Origin: Brasenia schreberi
Lineage: Eukaryota; Streptophyta; Magnoliopsida; Nymphaeales; Cabombaceae
NCBI GenBank assembly: GCA_036023115.1
Contig: JAYKKT010000059.1
Span: forward strand, 10,006,501-10,070,500
DNA: 64,000 bases
Reading direction: 5' to 3'
Shown here: piece by piece, positions 22,400 through 34,932 of the stretch
How the letters are laid out: every line of letters begins with the position of its first letter
Numbering within the stretch: the first letter of the stretch is position 1
Position numbers and translations under genes: made by a program
Notes under the pieces: model-generated
Database searches by the model: none
What the model was told of the DNA's origin: nothing
Seen by the model: only the letters and a program-made list of their open reading frames with translations

Positions 22400-23623
22400 A
22401 CAACAATAATTAACCTTTTCCCATACTAGACGAGGTTGGCTACATGGATTCTTTGTTTCCACATAGCCCTATCATATGCCATGTTAGCAATTAACTCAAC
22501 ATAAGCTACATCATTCTTTATTGTTTCTTTCCAACACTTAGGCGGTCGTCTTCTACCTCTTTTAATACTTTCAAAATCTAGTTTTTCATACTTTCTTACA
22601 TGCACTTGTTTTGATCTTCTTTCTATATGTCTAAACCATCTTCAACGATATTCTCATTTTATCCTCTATTGGTGTCACTCCCAATTTGTTTCTAATAACT
22701 TCATTTTGTATACGGTCTTTCCTTGTATGACTACTCATCCATATCAACATCTTCATTTCTGCCACAGACATCTGTTGTACATGTTGATGATTAACTGCCC
22801 AACACTCAAAACCATAAAACATGGCATGTCTAATTGTTGCTCCATAATATTTACCTTTTAACTTTAATAGTATCTTCTTATTACAAAGAATATCTGATGC
22901 TCCTCTCCATTTTAAACAACATGCATTAATTATATGAGTAATTGTGTAATCCATAGTATAAAAATCCGACAAAGTTTTATGTTGGCTGTCGGAAGCCTAA
23001 CACAACCCTCCCCCTTTATCCGGGCTTGGGATCGGTCATGCAAGGGTGATCCCTTACATGGACGGAGTTTAATTCTATGCGTAACATCTCCATTAATTTT
23101 TTCATCACTCTTAAAAATTGATCTTAGGTATTTAAAACTTTCCTTTTGGGGGATGCAATGTGTGCCAATTTTAATTTCTATGTCCTCTATAGTGACCAAA
23201 TGATCAAACTTACATTCCATATATTCTGTCTTTGTTTTACCAAGTCGGAAGCCTTCAATTTCTAATGTTTCTCTTTATAGTTCTAATTTTCTATTAACTT
23301 TTTCCTTAGACTCCTCCACTAACACAATACCATTTGCAAATAATATACACCAAGGTACTTCATCTTGAATATGTTTTATTAACTCGTCAATCACCATTAT
23401 AATTAAGTATAGACTTAAAGTTGATCCTTTATGTAACCCAATATTAACTTCTAAGAAGTTTTTCATTCATTCATGAGTGCACACACATGTCTTTTTACCA
23501 TCGTACATGTCTCTTATAAGGTTTATATATGTCAATAGGATACCCCTTTTTTTCTAAGTTTTCCAAAGAACATCCTTGGTACCTTATCGTAAGTTTTTTC
23601 TAGATCAATAAATATCATGTGAA
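22400..23623 (-). pseudogene. RTE-D polyprotein, RT to C-terminus
   Basis: Minus strand: from the RT core ([33 protein letters not shown], where FADD became FANG) through [18 protein letters not shown] to MSVAEMKMLIWMSSHTRKDR and the C-terminal tail. A 5'-leader fragment of another RTE interrupts it at 22931-23071. The catalytic Asp loss and frameshifts make it inactive. Confidence 0.82.
22931..23071 (-). mobile_element. RTE 5'-leader-only fragment inserted in RTE-D
   Basis: On the minus strand it begins AACTCCGTCCATGTAAGGGA, carries the whole leader (ATCCCAAGCCCGGATAAAG; GGCTTCCGACAGCC; TTTGTCGG) and stops at acacaattactcat, about 140 bp in. There is no 3' end and no TTG tail. The RT sequence of RTE-D resumes exactly on both sides, with taatt repeated at the junctions. 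A piece made only of the 5' end is the opposite of normal LINE truncation. Confidence 0.8.
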
Positions 23624-23628
23624 GGACT

Positions 23629-23989
23629 TGTAAGGATTTGTCAATGAATGAAGGTTGATATTGCACGAATCTAGTTCACCAAGTCGCCAAGAGTCAAATG
23701 ACATTCAATCACGAATGTCGATCTTCAAGAATAACAAACAAGAGTGGAAGCATATACAAAATACGTCAAGAAGCAGTGCTAGATTGCATAATATTATTGA
23801 GAATTGAATGGCCTATTTATAGGCATTAGCAAGAGGGAGAAGAGAGGAGACTAGTGCTGGCCGGCCAGCAGTAGCCGTTGGGTTGTGCTCAACGGCTACT
23901 GGCCAGGGCCAGTGTGGCGCTGGCCATGATCCTTGTATCAAACAAGGGTTGCACGGGCCCTAGTGGCCCGTGTCCCTATTACATTAACA
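23629..23989 (-). repeat. Copia-1 3' LTR (left)
   Basis: Starts tgtaaggatttgtcaatg, ends attacattaaca, 361 bp. Next to it lies the PPT, seen as cccccctcaaac. It contains an extra palindromic segment (agccgttgggttgtgctcaacggct) that is absent from the other LTR, and lacks acacttgaaaaaataga which the other has. Confidence 0.92.
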
Positions 23990-24669
23990 CCCCCCCTCAA
24001 ACTTTACAGGGTATACACATAAAGTTTATCTAGCAGAAACTGAAATCGAGGAGTTGAAAGAGATTTAGTGAAGAAGTTTGCGAGTTGCATCTCAGATGTT
24101 ACATAACGAAGCGAAATCTTCTTATTCAGACACTCTTCACGAACAAAGTGGCAATCCATCTTGATTTGTTTGTCCTCTCATGAAAAGTGTTGTTAGAGGC
24201 AATGTACACGACGCTTTTATTGTCACAATACATGATGGCAGGATGTGGTACAATGACTCTCATGTCTGCTAAAATGGTGGTGATCCAAGAGATCTCCATC
24301 GCAGCTGTAGCCATGGCCCGATATTCGGCTTTCGTGGATGAGAGAGACATCTTTTGTTGTTTATTGCACTTTCAGGAAATAAGAGATTCACCTAAAAACA
24401 CATAAAAACTAGTCGTAGAGTGTCTATCATTGACATCTCCACCCCAATCAGCATCTGTATATACAGATAAATCAAAAGATGAAGAAGTTAAGAGAACCCC
24501 CTTGTGGGTAGTGTTTCTAATATATCTAATAATGCGCAAGACAACACTCATATAAACAGAAGTGGGTGCCTGTTGAAATTGACTTGCTGTGTGTACTGCA
24601 TGTGAAATATCTGGTCTAGTAATGGTACAACAACTACAACAACAACAACAACTAAGCCTTTTTCCCATA

Positions 24670-27600
24670 CTATACGGGGTCGGCTACATGGATTCTTTGT
24701 TTCCACATATCCCTATCATGTGCCATGTTGGAAGTTAACTCCCAATAAGCTAGATCATTCTTTATTGTTTCTTTCCAACACTTTTGTGGTCGTCCTCTAC
24801 CTCTTTTAATACTTTCCAAATTTAGTTTTTCATACCTTCTTATAGGTTCTTCTTTTGATCTTCTTTCTATATCTCCAAACCATCTTAAACGATATTCTCT
24901 CATTTTATCCTCTATTGGTGCCACTCCTAATTTGTTTCTAATAACCTCGTTATGAAAACGGTCTTTTCTTGTATGATAACTCATCCATCTCAACATCTTC
25001 ATTTCTGTCACAGACATTTTTGTACATGTTGATGATTAACTGCCCAACACTCATAACCATAAAACATGGCAGGCCTAATTGTTGCTCTATAATATTTACC
25101 TTTTAACTTTAATGGTATCTTCTTATCACAAAGAATACCTGACGCTCCTCTCCATTTTAACCAACCAACATTAATTCTATGCGTAACATCTCCATCAATT
25201 CTTCCATCACTCTGAAAAATTGACCCTAGGTATTTAAAACTTTCCTTTTGGGGGATGCAATGTGTGCCAATTTTAATTTCTGTGTCCTCTTAAGTAACCA
25301 AATGATCAAACTTACATTCCATATATTCTATCTTTGTTCTACTAAGTCAGAGGCCTTTGCTTTCTAATGTTTCTCTCCATAGTTCCAATTTTCTAATAAC
25401 TTTTTTCTTAGACTCCTCCACTAATACAATGTCATATGCAAATATACACCAAGGTACTTCATCTTGAATATGTTTTGTTAACTCATCCATCACCATTATA
25501 AATAAGTATGGACTTAAAGTTGATCCTAGATGTTACCGAATATTAACTTCAAAGAAGTCTGTCGTTCCTTCATGAGTCCTCACACATGTTTTTGTACCAT
25601 CATACATGTCTCTTATAAGGTTAATGTATGTCAATGGGATACCTCTTTTTTCCAAAGTTCTCCAAAGAACCTCCCTCGGTACCCTATCATAAGCTTTTTC
25701 TAAATCAATAAATATCATGTGAGGTCTTTCTTTTTTGCTCTAAAATGTTCTATAAGACGTCTCAAAAGGTGAATCGCTTCAATAGTAGATCTGCCTGACA
25801 TGAATCCAAATTGGTTCTCTGTTGTACTTGATACTTGTCGTAACCTATGTTCGATAATTCTTTCCCATAATTTCATAGTATAGCTCATTAACTTGATACC
25901 TCGATAATTCGCACAATTTTGAATGTCTCCCTTGTTCTTATATATGGGTGTAAGTGTACTTGCTCTCCATTCCTCGAGCATCTTTTGGTTTTTCCATAAT
26001 TCATTAAATAGTCTTTTGAGCCAAGTGATTCATATTTCTCCTAGTATTTTCCAAACTTCTATAGGAATATTGTCTGGTCCTACCGATTTACCACCCTTTA
26101 TATGTTTAAGAGCCTCTTTGACTTCATTCTTTTGAATACATCGATAGAAATTGTGGTTTATATACTTTTTTGACTTGGCTAAATCTCCTAAACTAATACT
26201 AACATCTTTTTTTTCATTAAAAAGATTATAAAAATAGTTTTTCCATCTATTTCTTATATCATCATTTGCCACTAGAATTTTTTCATCCTCGTCTTTTATG
26301 CATCTAATATAATTAAGATCGTTAGTTTTCTTATCTGTAGCCCTAGCTATCCTAAAAAATCTCTTTCACCCTCTTTTGAGTTTAAGTTTTTTGTATAAGT
26401 CTTCCCAAATCTTAGCTTTTGCTTCACTAACGGCCTTTTTCGCTTCCTTCGTTGATTTCTTATAAGCTTCTAAAGTTTCACTAGTTTTCCTAGCATAATG
26501 TAATTTGTAACATGCCCTCTTTGCCTTGATTTTATTTTGTACTACTTCACTCCACCACCAAGCTTCTTTTTGTGCCGGTACACCTCCCTTAGATACCCCT
26601 AACACATCTTTCACCACTTTCCTAATATGTATAGCCATATTGTTCAACATATCACTGGGTGTGCCAACATAATTCCAAACATCTCCTTGAAGGACTTTCT
26701 TTTTAAATATATCTTCTTTCTCGCTTTTGAGGTTCCACCATTTAGTCCGAGTAGCTCGATGCACTCTTTTCTTCTTTGTCCATTTTTTTATTTGTAAATC
26801 CATTACTAAAAGTCGATGTTGGGTGGTTAAGCTTTCTCCTGGAATTACCTTACAATCTTTACAACACGCTCTATCTTTTTTTCTACAAATAAAGTAATCA
26901 ATTTGTGTTTGTGATAAGCCACTCTTATAAGTAATCAAATGTTCATCTCGTTTTTTAAAATTGTATTGACTATAAAGAGATCAAATGCCATAGCAAAATC
27001 TAAAATCTCCCTACCTTCCTCGTTTATATCCCCAAAACCAAAGTTTTCATGTATCCCTTGATATCCTAATGCCTCTTTACCGACATGTCCATTTAAATCT
27101 CCTCCTAAACAAATCATCTCCCTTGGTGAAATCTTTTAAAACACCTTATCTAACTCTTCCCAAAAAACTGTCTTTATACTATCTTTTAGTCCTACTTGGG
27201 GTGCGTAAGCACAAACTATATTCAAAACCTTTGCTCCTAACACTAATGTCAACGTCATGATTCGGTCACCATATCGTTGTATGTCTACTACACTCTCCTT
27301 TAAATCTTTATTTATGATAATACCAACTCCGTTTCGAGCCTTTTCTTTGCCTGAGTACCATAATGTAAAACCTGTATCCTCTATCTCCTTTGCTTTTTCT
27401 CCAACCCATTTTGTCTCTTATAAACATAGAATATGAATCTTTCTTCGAATCATAGTATCTACCACCTCCATTAGCTTACCGGATAATGTTTCGATATTCC
27501 AAGAACCAATACGAATCTTATTATCTAGGACTAGCTTCCTTACCCCTCGCATCCGTCCATAATCAAATCGCGGAGACCCTCTCTGAAAATTTTTCGCTAC

Positions 27601-27900
27601 ATTCGGGCGACAATGTATCGAGACTAACTTCTTTACTCACACCCGTCCATGATGTGGGAACCCTCTCTGAAACTTTTTCGCTACATTCGGGCGGCATTGT
27701 ATCGAGACTAACTTCTTTACTCACACCCATCCATGATGTGGGAACCCTCTCTGCAATTGATTCACTATATTCGGGCGAAAATGTAGTGGCCTTGCTTACT
27801 TCTTACTGCATTCGGGCTCTGCAGCACGTCGCTAGGCGGGGACGCCCCAAAGCAATGCTCATAATTTTTGTAATTCATGTTATAAAATCTGACAAAATTT
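24670..27900 (-). pseudogene. RTE-F APE-RT polyprotein (few breaks)
   Basis: Minus strand: three N-terminal repeats, APE domain (GDLNGHVGKEALGYQGIHEN at ~27100), linker and coiled region (26938-26366, with QTQIDYFICRKKDRACC), RT (25981-25533: [38 protein letters not shown]) and C-terminal domain (25017-24670: MREYRLRWFGDIERRSKEEP). Some stops and frameshifts separate these open pieces. The RT catalytic box has suffered a small deletion near 25440 (caatgtcatatgcaaatatacacc). It is probably inactive but recent. Confidence 0.88.
27590..27770 (-). repeat. 84-bp tandem units in RTE-F 5' coding region
   Basis: cgctacattcgggcg...gaaacttttt is repeated with a period of 84 bp (27598 and 27682), that is 28 codons. 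The landmarks cacacccgtccatgatgtgg and gggaaccctctctg recur. Other copies in this window have two diverged units, and RTE-F has one more. Confidence 0.9.
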
Positions 27901-29167
27901 TACGTTGGCTGTCGGAAGCCTAACAAAACCCTCCTCCTTTATCCGGGCTTGGGACCGGCAATGCAAGGATGATCCCTTACATGACGGAGTTATCTAGTCT
28001 AGTAATGGTGAGATAAGTAAATGCACCTATGAGCTGTCGATAAGGGGTGGGGTTATCTAATTTCTCACCATCAGTAGAGAGTAGTTTGGTGCCTAGAACT
28101 TCTGGTGTGTCAACAACCTTAGTATCGGTAAGACCAGATCTGTCAATAATATCATTGAGACATAAAGTATTCACTCTTATTTTTGGTTATCTCAATACCT
28201 AAAAAGTAATTCAGCAAGCCCAAGTCTTTCATATTAAATTCATGGTGAAGGTTAAGTTTAACTTCAGCAATTCCTGCTTAATCACTTCCTGTGATGATCA
28301 TGTCATCTATATACAAAAGCAAGATCACAATACCAGATGTTGTTTTTCGTACAAACAATGCAGTATCAGTATAGCAAGTCACAAAATTATGCAAATGCAT
28401 GAATTTTTCAAATCGGTCAAACCAAGCATTAGGAGCTTGTTTCAGACCATACAAAACCTTTTGCAATTTAAGAGCATGCCCAGGAGGAAGGTTGATACCA
28501 CGAGGAGGAGTCATGTAGACTTCTTCATTCAAGTGGCCGTTCAGAAAGGCATTCTTGACGTCAAGTTGGTATATATTCCATTATTTAATTGCACTAATGG
28601 TTATGAGGATTCTAATCGTAGTCATTCTAACTACAGGGGCGAAAGTTTCATCATAGTCAATTCTGTATTCTTGGGCATAACCTTTAGCAACGAGTCTAGC
28701 CTTATATCTTTCAATGTGACCATTGCTATGAGTTTTAATTTTGTACACCCATCGACATCCAATGGTTTTCTTGTCCTTGGGTACAGGTGTAATTATCCAT
28801 GTTTGAGCTTTGTTTAGGGCGTTGAGTTCTTGCTTCATAGCATCTTCTCACTCTGGAATGCCGTTAGCTTGATGATAAAACCTAGGTTCCTTAACTTGTC
28901 GAAGAGTGGCAATCAAATTCTTTCTTTGTGGTTCAAAAGATTCATAGGACACAAATCGTTGAGGAGGTCGTGAGATTCTGGGTTCTAATCTCGTATTATC
29001 TGATTCTATATAGTTATCACTAATTTCTCTAGGACGTCTTGTATAATATGAGGGGAAGGGTTCGACAATTGAATGAGTATCAACAGGTGTGTGTGAAATA
29101 TTGTTGTTTTCAACAGGATTTTCTTGAATAGGTTGATGATCTTCCGAGGCACACTCGTCTTCGTCTA

Positions 29168-32100
29168 CAAACAACAAACAACAACAACTAAGCCTTTTCC
29201 CATACTAGACGGGGTTGGCTACATGGATTCTTTGTTTCCACAGATCCATGTTAGCAGTTAACTCCCAATAAGCTAGATCATTCTTTATTGTTTCTTTCCA
29301 ACACTTTTGTGGTCGTCCTCTACCTCTTTTAATACTTTCCAAATTTAGTTTTTCTAACCTTCTTACAGGTTCTTCTTTTGATCTTCTTTCTATATGTCCA
29401 ATCCATCTTAAACGATGTTCTCTCATTTTATCCTCTATTGGTGCCACTCGTAATTTGTTTCTAATAACCTCATTATGTATACAGTCTTTTCTTGTATGAC
29501 CACTCGTCCATCTCAACATCTTCATTTCTGTCACAGACATCTTTTGTACATGTTGATATTAACTGCCCAACACTCAGAACCATAAAACATGGCAGGCCTA
29601 ATTGCTGCTCTATAATATTTACCTTTTAATTTTAATGGTATCTTCTTATCACAAAGAATACCTTATGCTCCTCTCCATTTTAACCAACCAGCATTAATTC
29701 TGTGTGTATCATCTCCATCAATTCTTCCATCACTTTGAAAAATTGACCCTAGGTATTTAAAACTTTCCTTTTGGGGAATGCAATGTGTGCCAATTTTAAT
29801 TTCTATGTCCTCTAAAGTAGCCAAATGATCAAACTTACATTCCATATATTCTGTCTTTGTTCTACTAATTCGGAGGCCTTTGCTTTCTAATGTTTCTCTC
29901 CATAGTTCTAATTTTCTATTAACTTTTTCCTTAGACTCCTCCACTAATACAATGTCATATGCAAATAACATACACCAAGGTACTTCATCTTGAATATGTT
30001 TTGTTAACTCATCCATCACCATTATAAATAAGTATGGGCTTAAAGTTGATCCTTGATGTAACCCAATATTAACTTCAAAGAAGTTTGCCGTTCCTTCATG
30101 AGTCCTCACACATGTTTTTGCACCATCATACATGTCTCTTATAAGGTTAATATATGTCAATGGGATACCTCTTTTTTCCAATGTTCTCCAAAGAACCTCC
30201 CTCGGTACTCTATCATAAGCTTTTTCTAGATCAATAACTATCATGTGAAGGTCTTTCTTTTTTGCTCTAAAATGTTCCATAAGACGTCTCAAAAGGTGAA
30301 TCGCTTCGATAGTAGATATGCCTAGCATGAATCCAAATTGGTTCTTTGTTGTACTTGATACTTGTCTTAACCTACGTTCGATAATTCTTTCCCATAATTT
30401 CATAGTATGACTCATTAACTTGATACCTCGATAATTCGCACAATTTTGAATGTCTCCCTTGTTCTTATATATGGGTATAAGTGTACTTGGTCTCCATTCC
30501 TCGGGCATCTAGTTTTTCCATATTTCATTAAATAGTCTTGTGAGCCAAGTGATTCTTATTTCTCCTAGCATTTTCCAAACTTCTATAGGAATATTATCTG
30601 GTCCTACCGATTTACCACCCTTCATATGTTTAAGAGCCTCTTTGACTTCATTCTTTTGAATACGTCGATAGAAATTGTGGTTTTTATACTTTTCTGACTT
30701 GGCTAAATCTCCTAAACTAATACTAATATCTTTATTTTCATTAAAAAGATTATAAAAATAAATTTTCCATCTATTTCTTATATCATCATTTGCCACTAGA
30801 ATTTTTTCATCCTCGTCTTTTATGCATCTAACATAATTAAGATCTTTAGTTTTCTTATCTCTAGCCCTAGCTATCCTAAAAATATCTCTTTCACCCTCTT
30901 TTGAGTTGAGTTTTTTATATAAGTCCTCCCAAATCTTAGCTTTTGCTACACTAACGGCCTTTTTCGCTTCCTTCTTTGCTTTCTTATAAGCTTCTAAAGT
31001 TTCACTAGTTTTCTTGGCATAATGAAATTTATAACATGCCCTTTTTACCTTGATTTTATTTTGCACTACTTCACTCCACCACCAAGCTTCTTTTTGTGCC
31101 GGTACACCTCCCTTAGATACCCCTAACACATCTTTCGCCACTTTCCTAATATGTATAGCCATATTGTTCCACATATCACAGTGTGTGCCAACATAATTCC
31201 AAACATCTCCTTAAAGGACTTTCTGTTTAAATATATCTTTCTCGCTTTTGAGGTTCGACCATTTAGTCCGAATAGCTCGATGCACTCTTTTCTTCTTTAT
31301 CCATTTTTTTATTTGTAAATCCATAACTAAAAGTCGATGTTGGGTGGTTAAGCTTTCTCCTGAAATTACCTTACAATCTTTACAACACGCTCTATCTTTT
31401 TTTTTACAAATAAAGTAATCAATTTGTGTTTGTGATAAGCCGCTCTTATAAGTAATTAAATGTTCATCTCGTTTTTTGAAGATTGTATTGACTATAAAGA
31501 GATCAAATGCCATAGCAAAATCTAAAATCTCCCTACCTTCCTCGTTTATATCCGCAAAACCAAAGTTTTCATGAATCCCTTGATATCCTAATGCCTCTTT
31601 ACCGACATGTCCATTTAAATCTCCTCTTAAACAAATCATCTCCCTTGGTGGAATCTTTTAAAACACCTTATCTAACTCTTCCCAAAAAAACTGTCTTTAT
31701 ACTATCTTCTAGTCCTACTTGGGGTGCGTAAGCACAAACTATATTCAAAACCTCTACTCCTAACACTAATTTCAACATCATGATTCGGTCACCATATCGT
31801 TGAATGTCTACTACACTCTCCTTTAAATCTTTATTTATGATAATACCATCTTCGTTTCGAGCCTTTTCTTTACCAGATAATGTTTCGATATTCCAAGAAC
31901 CAGTACAAATCTTATTATCTAGGACTAGCTTCCTTACCCCCCGCATCCGTCCATAATCAAAACGAGGAGACCCTCTTTGAAAAATTTTCGCTACATTCGG
32001 GCGGGAATGTAGCGGGCTAACTTCTTTACTCACACCCGTCCATGATGTGGGAACCCTCTCTGTAATTGATTCACTACATTCAGGCGAAAATGTAGTGGCC

Positions 32101-32302
32101 CTTGCTTACTTCTTACTGCATTCGGGCTCTGCAGCACGTCGCTAGGCGGGGACGCCCCAAAGCAATGCTCATAATTTTTGTAATCCATGTTATAAAATCC
32201 GATAAAGTTTTACGCTGACTGTCGGAAGCCTTACACAACCCTCCTCCTTTATTCGGGCTTGGGACCGGCAATGCATGAATGATCCCTTACATGGCGGAGT
32301 TT
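29168..32302 (-). mobile_element. RTE-E: full-length RTE in Copia-1, 18-bp TSD
   Basis: TTG tail at 29168 and family 5' end at 32302. Flanks cacactcgtcttcgtcta (29150-29167) and cacactcgtcttcatcta (32303-32320) differ at one of 18 bases. The insertion lies between codons of the Copia-1 integrase-RT linker, which reads DEDEC on both sides. Length is 3.1 kb. Confidence 0.95.
29205..31958 (-). pseudogene. RTE-E APE-RT polyprotein
   Basis: Minus strand pieces: N-terminal repeats and APE start (32033-31668), APE (31639-31211: GDLNGHVGKEALGYQGIHEN; SGLSQTQIDYFICKKKDR), linker and start of RT (31174-30509: [17 protein letters not shown]), RT (30508-29663: [62 protein letters not shown]), C-terminus (29540-29205). 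Five to six breaks separate them, and FADD has become FAYD. Among the copies in this window it is one of the least damaged, but it lacks a continuous frame and part of the catalytic motif. Confidence 0.88.
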
Positions 32303-34592
32303 CACACTCGTCTTCATCTAAGGCAAAGAAATCTTGAGGTAACAAAGATTGGGAATTTTTCAAGGGTTTGGTCTTATAATAAATATCATTCTCAAAAAAT
32401 TTAATATCCTTAGACACATATAATTTGTCTATCTATAGGATCAAAGCACCTATAACCTTTCTTATCAATACCATACCCTAGAAATACACATTCAATGGCT
32501 CTAGGTTATAATTTATCATTCTTGTCTGTATACACAAAACATCTACATCCAAAAACTTTAAGTCTTTCATAGTATGGGGAAGATTATATAATTTTTGAAA
32601 AGGTGAGGTATTTTCAAGGTTAGACGAAGGCATTCTATTTATGAGATATATTGTAGTAAGGATGGCTTTGGCCTACAAATATTTAGGAACCTTACTTGCA
32701 ATTAGCATAGTTCTACAAGTTTCAATGATATGCCTATGTTTTCTTTCTGCTAAACCATTTTGTTGAGGGGTTTTGGTGCATGATTTTTGATGAATAATCC
32801 CATTTGCTTTAATAAATTTTTGAAATTCATTAGACATATATTCTCCTCCCGAATCGGATCTAAAAATTTTAATGGTGGTTCCAAATTGGTTTTTGATCAT
32901 ATTACAAAATACTACAAAATTTTCAAATACTTCGAATTTATGTTTTAATAGGTATATCCATGTGAAACGAGTAAAGTCATCCACAAAAATAACATAATAG
33001 AGGCAATGGGCGCGGGGCCCCAAACATCCGAATGTATTAGATTAAAAGCCTTATTTGGTACAAAATTTCTTTCTCCAAAAGGAAGATGATGCATTTTCCC
33101 AAGAATACAATCCGTACATTCATTTTTTTTCTTGTGCTACATTACAAAACTCAAAATTTGGCATAACAAGATAGTCCATTTTGTATAGTCCACTTTCTCT
33201 ATGGCCTTGACCAATCACCTTCTTCGATAGGTGATCCTGCACCACACAATGTTTGGATGGGAAAGTAACTATACAATCATTATAACATATTTGTGCAACC
33301 GAAAGCAAGTTCAAATTAAGTTTGGGTATTAGGTTCACATTTTGAATTTTAAAGTTTTCTTTTGCAAAATTTCCAAGTTTTTTAGTTTGGAGTTTTGTTT
33401 CATCGGCCGTAAACACATGTTTTCCAAAGGTCTCACAAGAATAAATCAAAGCATCTTCACTATGTGTCATATGAAAAGATGCACCGGAATCTAAAAGCCA
33501 AGACATACCTTGCGAAGTAAATAGAGCATTCTCGGAGATGCTTGCTTTTTCTTTAAAAATCTCTTCTATGTAAGCTTTGATGTTGTTGGGCAAGACACCT
33601 ATTCTTCCACGGCTCCTACCTTTCCACCCCTTTTCCGAAGTAGAGGACAAGTGGTTTTAATATGTCCACTTTCCTTACAATAATGACAAATTGTATTATT
33701 GTTGGGCTATGGTCCTGTGGGCTTCTTGATCGTGCCTTCATTGTTCTTGGCATGTGGAGGCTTGTAAGTCTTCGAGTTTACTCCGGGTCTTGATGCGGTA
33801 AGCACGGCTTCTTTGGCCACATGCATATTTTTTAATCCTATTTCCTTCATAACAAGATTAGCTAGAAAGGTATCCCCTCTAGGTCTAGGTTTTCTATGTA
33901 TAAGGTTTGATGTAATATTTTAAAATTCGTGTTTTAAACCATGCATAAATAAGAAAAAATATTGATTGTCCAAAAATTCTTGAAATGCGTCTAATTTGTG
34001 AAGTTTTCCAAATTTGTCAAAACTTCTTAATTGAGTTCATAGTTCCGAAAAATCATTATGATAGTCTCTAATGCTTAGATTCTCTTGTTTGAGCATAATC
34101 ATTCTTTCCATGAGATCAATTTGAAAAACAAAATCGTCTTGAGAATGAAGTTTTTTCAAATATTCCCAAGTTTCAAACGCATTTTCAAAAGCACTAATCC
34201 TATTTCTAAGTTTTTCATCCACATTTTGACAAATAATCCATGTGATTTTTGCATTCATCTTTTCCTATAATTTCAAATCTATCTTGTATTTTTCATGTGC
34301 TTTGATGATTTCATCATCATCTAAGCCATCAATGTTCAAAATTGGTTCCTTTATGGTTCCATCAATGTAATCCCAAAAATCTTTCGATAAAAAATATTTT
34401 TTCATTGTTCTAACCCAACTTTGATAACATTTTGGGTGTAGAATACATCTAAACGACTCATTTTTACCCTCCATTTTTGTGCAAAAATGAAGATTTTGGA
34501 CTAACCTCAAGTTTAATGCAATTCTTCAACTTTCGTACTTTCGGCACGCTTTCCAATGCACTCGATTTCTTCAATCCGAGGCTCTGATACCA

Positions 34593-34927
34593 TGTAAGGA
34601 TTCGTCAATGAACGAAGGTTGATATTGCATGAATCTAGTTCACCAAGTCGCCAAGAGTCAAATGACATTCAATCACGAATATCGATCTTCAAGAATAACA
34701 AACAAGAGCAGAAGCATATAGAAAATACGTCAAGAAGCAGTGCTAGACTGCATAATATTATTAAGAATTGAATGGCCTATTTATAGGCATTACACACTTG
34801 AAAAAATAGAGCAAGAGGGAGAAGAGAGGAGACTAGTGTTGGCCGGCCAGTGTGGCCCTGGCCCTGATCCTTGTATCAAACAAGGGTTGCACGGGCCCTA
34901 GTGGCCCGCTCCCCTATTACATTAACA
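34593..34927 (-). repeat. Copia-1 5' LTR (right) with adjacent PBS
   Basis: Starts tgtaaggattcgtcaatg, ends attacattaaca, 335 bp. The PBS (34576-34592) reads tggtatcagagcctcgg on the minus strand. It shares tttataggcatt (rc TATA region) and gggccctagtggcccg with the left LTR. Confidence 0.92.
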
Positions 34928-34932
34928 AGACT

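Larger units (their letters stand above)
24627..27991 (-). mobile_element. RTE-F: full-length RTE in Copia-1, 18-bp TSD
   Basis: TTG tail (as acaacaac) at 24627 and the family 5' end (cggagtt) at 27991. Flanking atctggtctagtaatggt (24609-24626) and atctagtctagtaatggt (27992-28009) match at 17 of 18 bases and lie in the Copia-1 RNase H region. Length is 3,365 bp, longer than RTE-E because of an extra 84-bp unit in its 5' part. Confidence 0.95.
24000..34510 (-). pseudogene. Copia-1 gag-pol (broken, twice interrupted)
   Basis: Minus strand, right to left: Gag (34510-~33780; NIDGLDDDEIIKAHEKYK; MIMLKQENLSIRDYHNDF), zinc knuckle CHYCKESGHIKTTC at ~33690, protease WLLDSGASFHMTHSE at ~33497, integrase core (FVDDFTRFTWIYLLKHK at ~32975; RSDSGGEYM; TKTPQQNGLAERKHRH). 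The integrase HHCC region is deleted (ORF 33120 ends CNVAQEKK). RT lies at ~28838-28278 (WVYKIKTHSNGHIERYK; QLDVKNAFLNGH; YGLKQAPNAWF; LLYIDDMIITGSD), and RNase H at ~28170-27992 and 24626-24120. RTE-E splits the integrase-RT linker and RTE-F splits the RT-RNase H part. The element cannot be active. Confidence 0.88.
23629..34927 (-). mobile_element. Copia-1: full-length Ty1/copia element holding RTE-E and RTE-F
   Basis: LTRs at 23629-23989 and 34593-34927, both TG...CA in this orientation. Flanking ggact (23624-23628) and agact (34928-34932) give a 5-bp TSD with one mismatch. Gag, protease, integrase, RT and RNase H pieces run right to left. Excluding RTE-F (24627-27991) and RTE-E (29168-32302) it is about 4.8 kb. 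It is the same family as Copia-3. Confidence 0.93.

Noticed and set aside
27486..27923. Plus-strand ORF of 145 codons with Ser/Leu-rich repeats
   Set aside because: Antisense of the RTE-F 5' region; the repeats are the 84-bp coding units of the other strand.
28242..28817. Plus-strand ORF of 191 codons
   Set aside because: Antisense of the Copia-1 reverse transcriptase, which has QLDVKNAFLNG and YIDDMI motifs on the minus strand.
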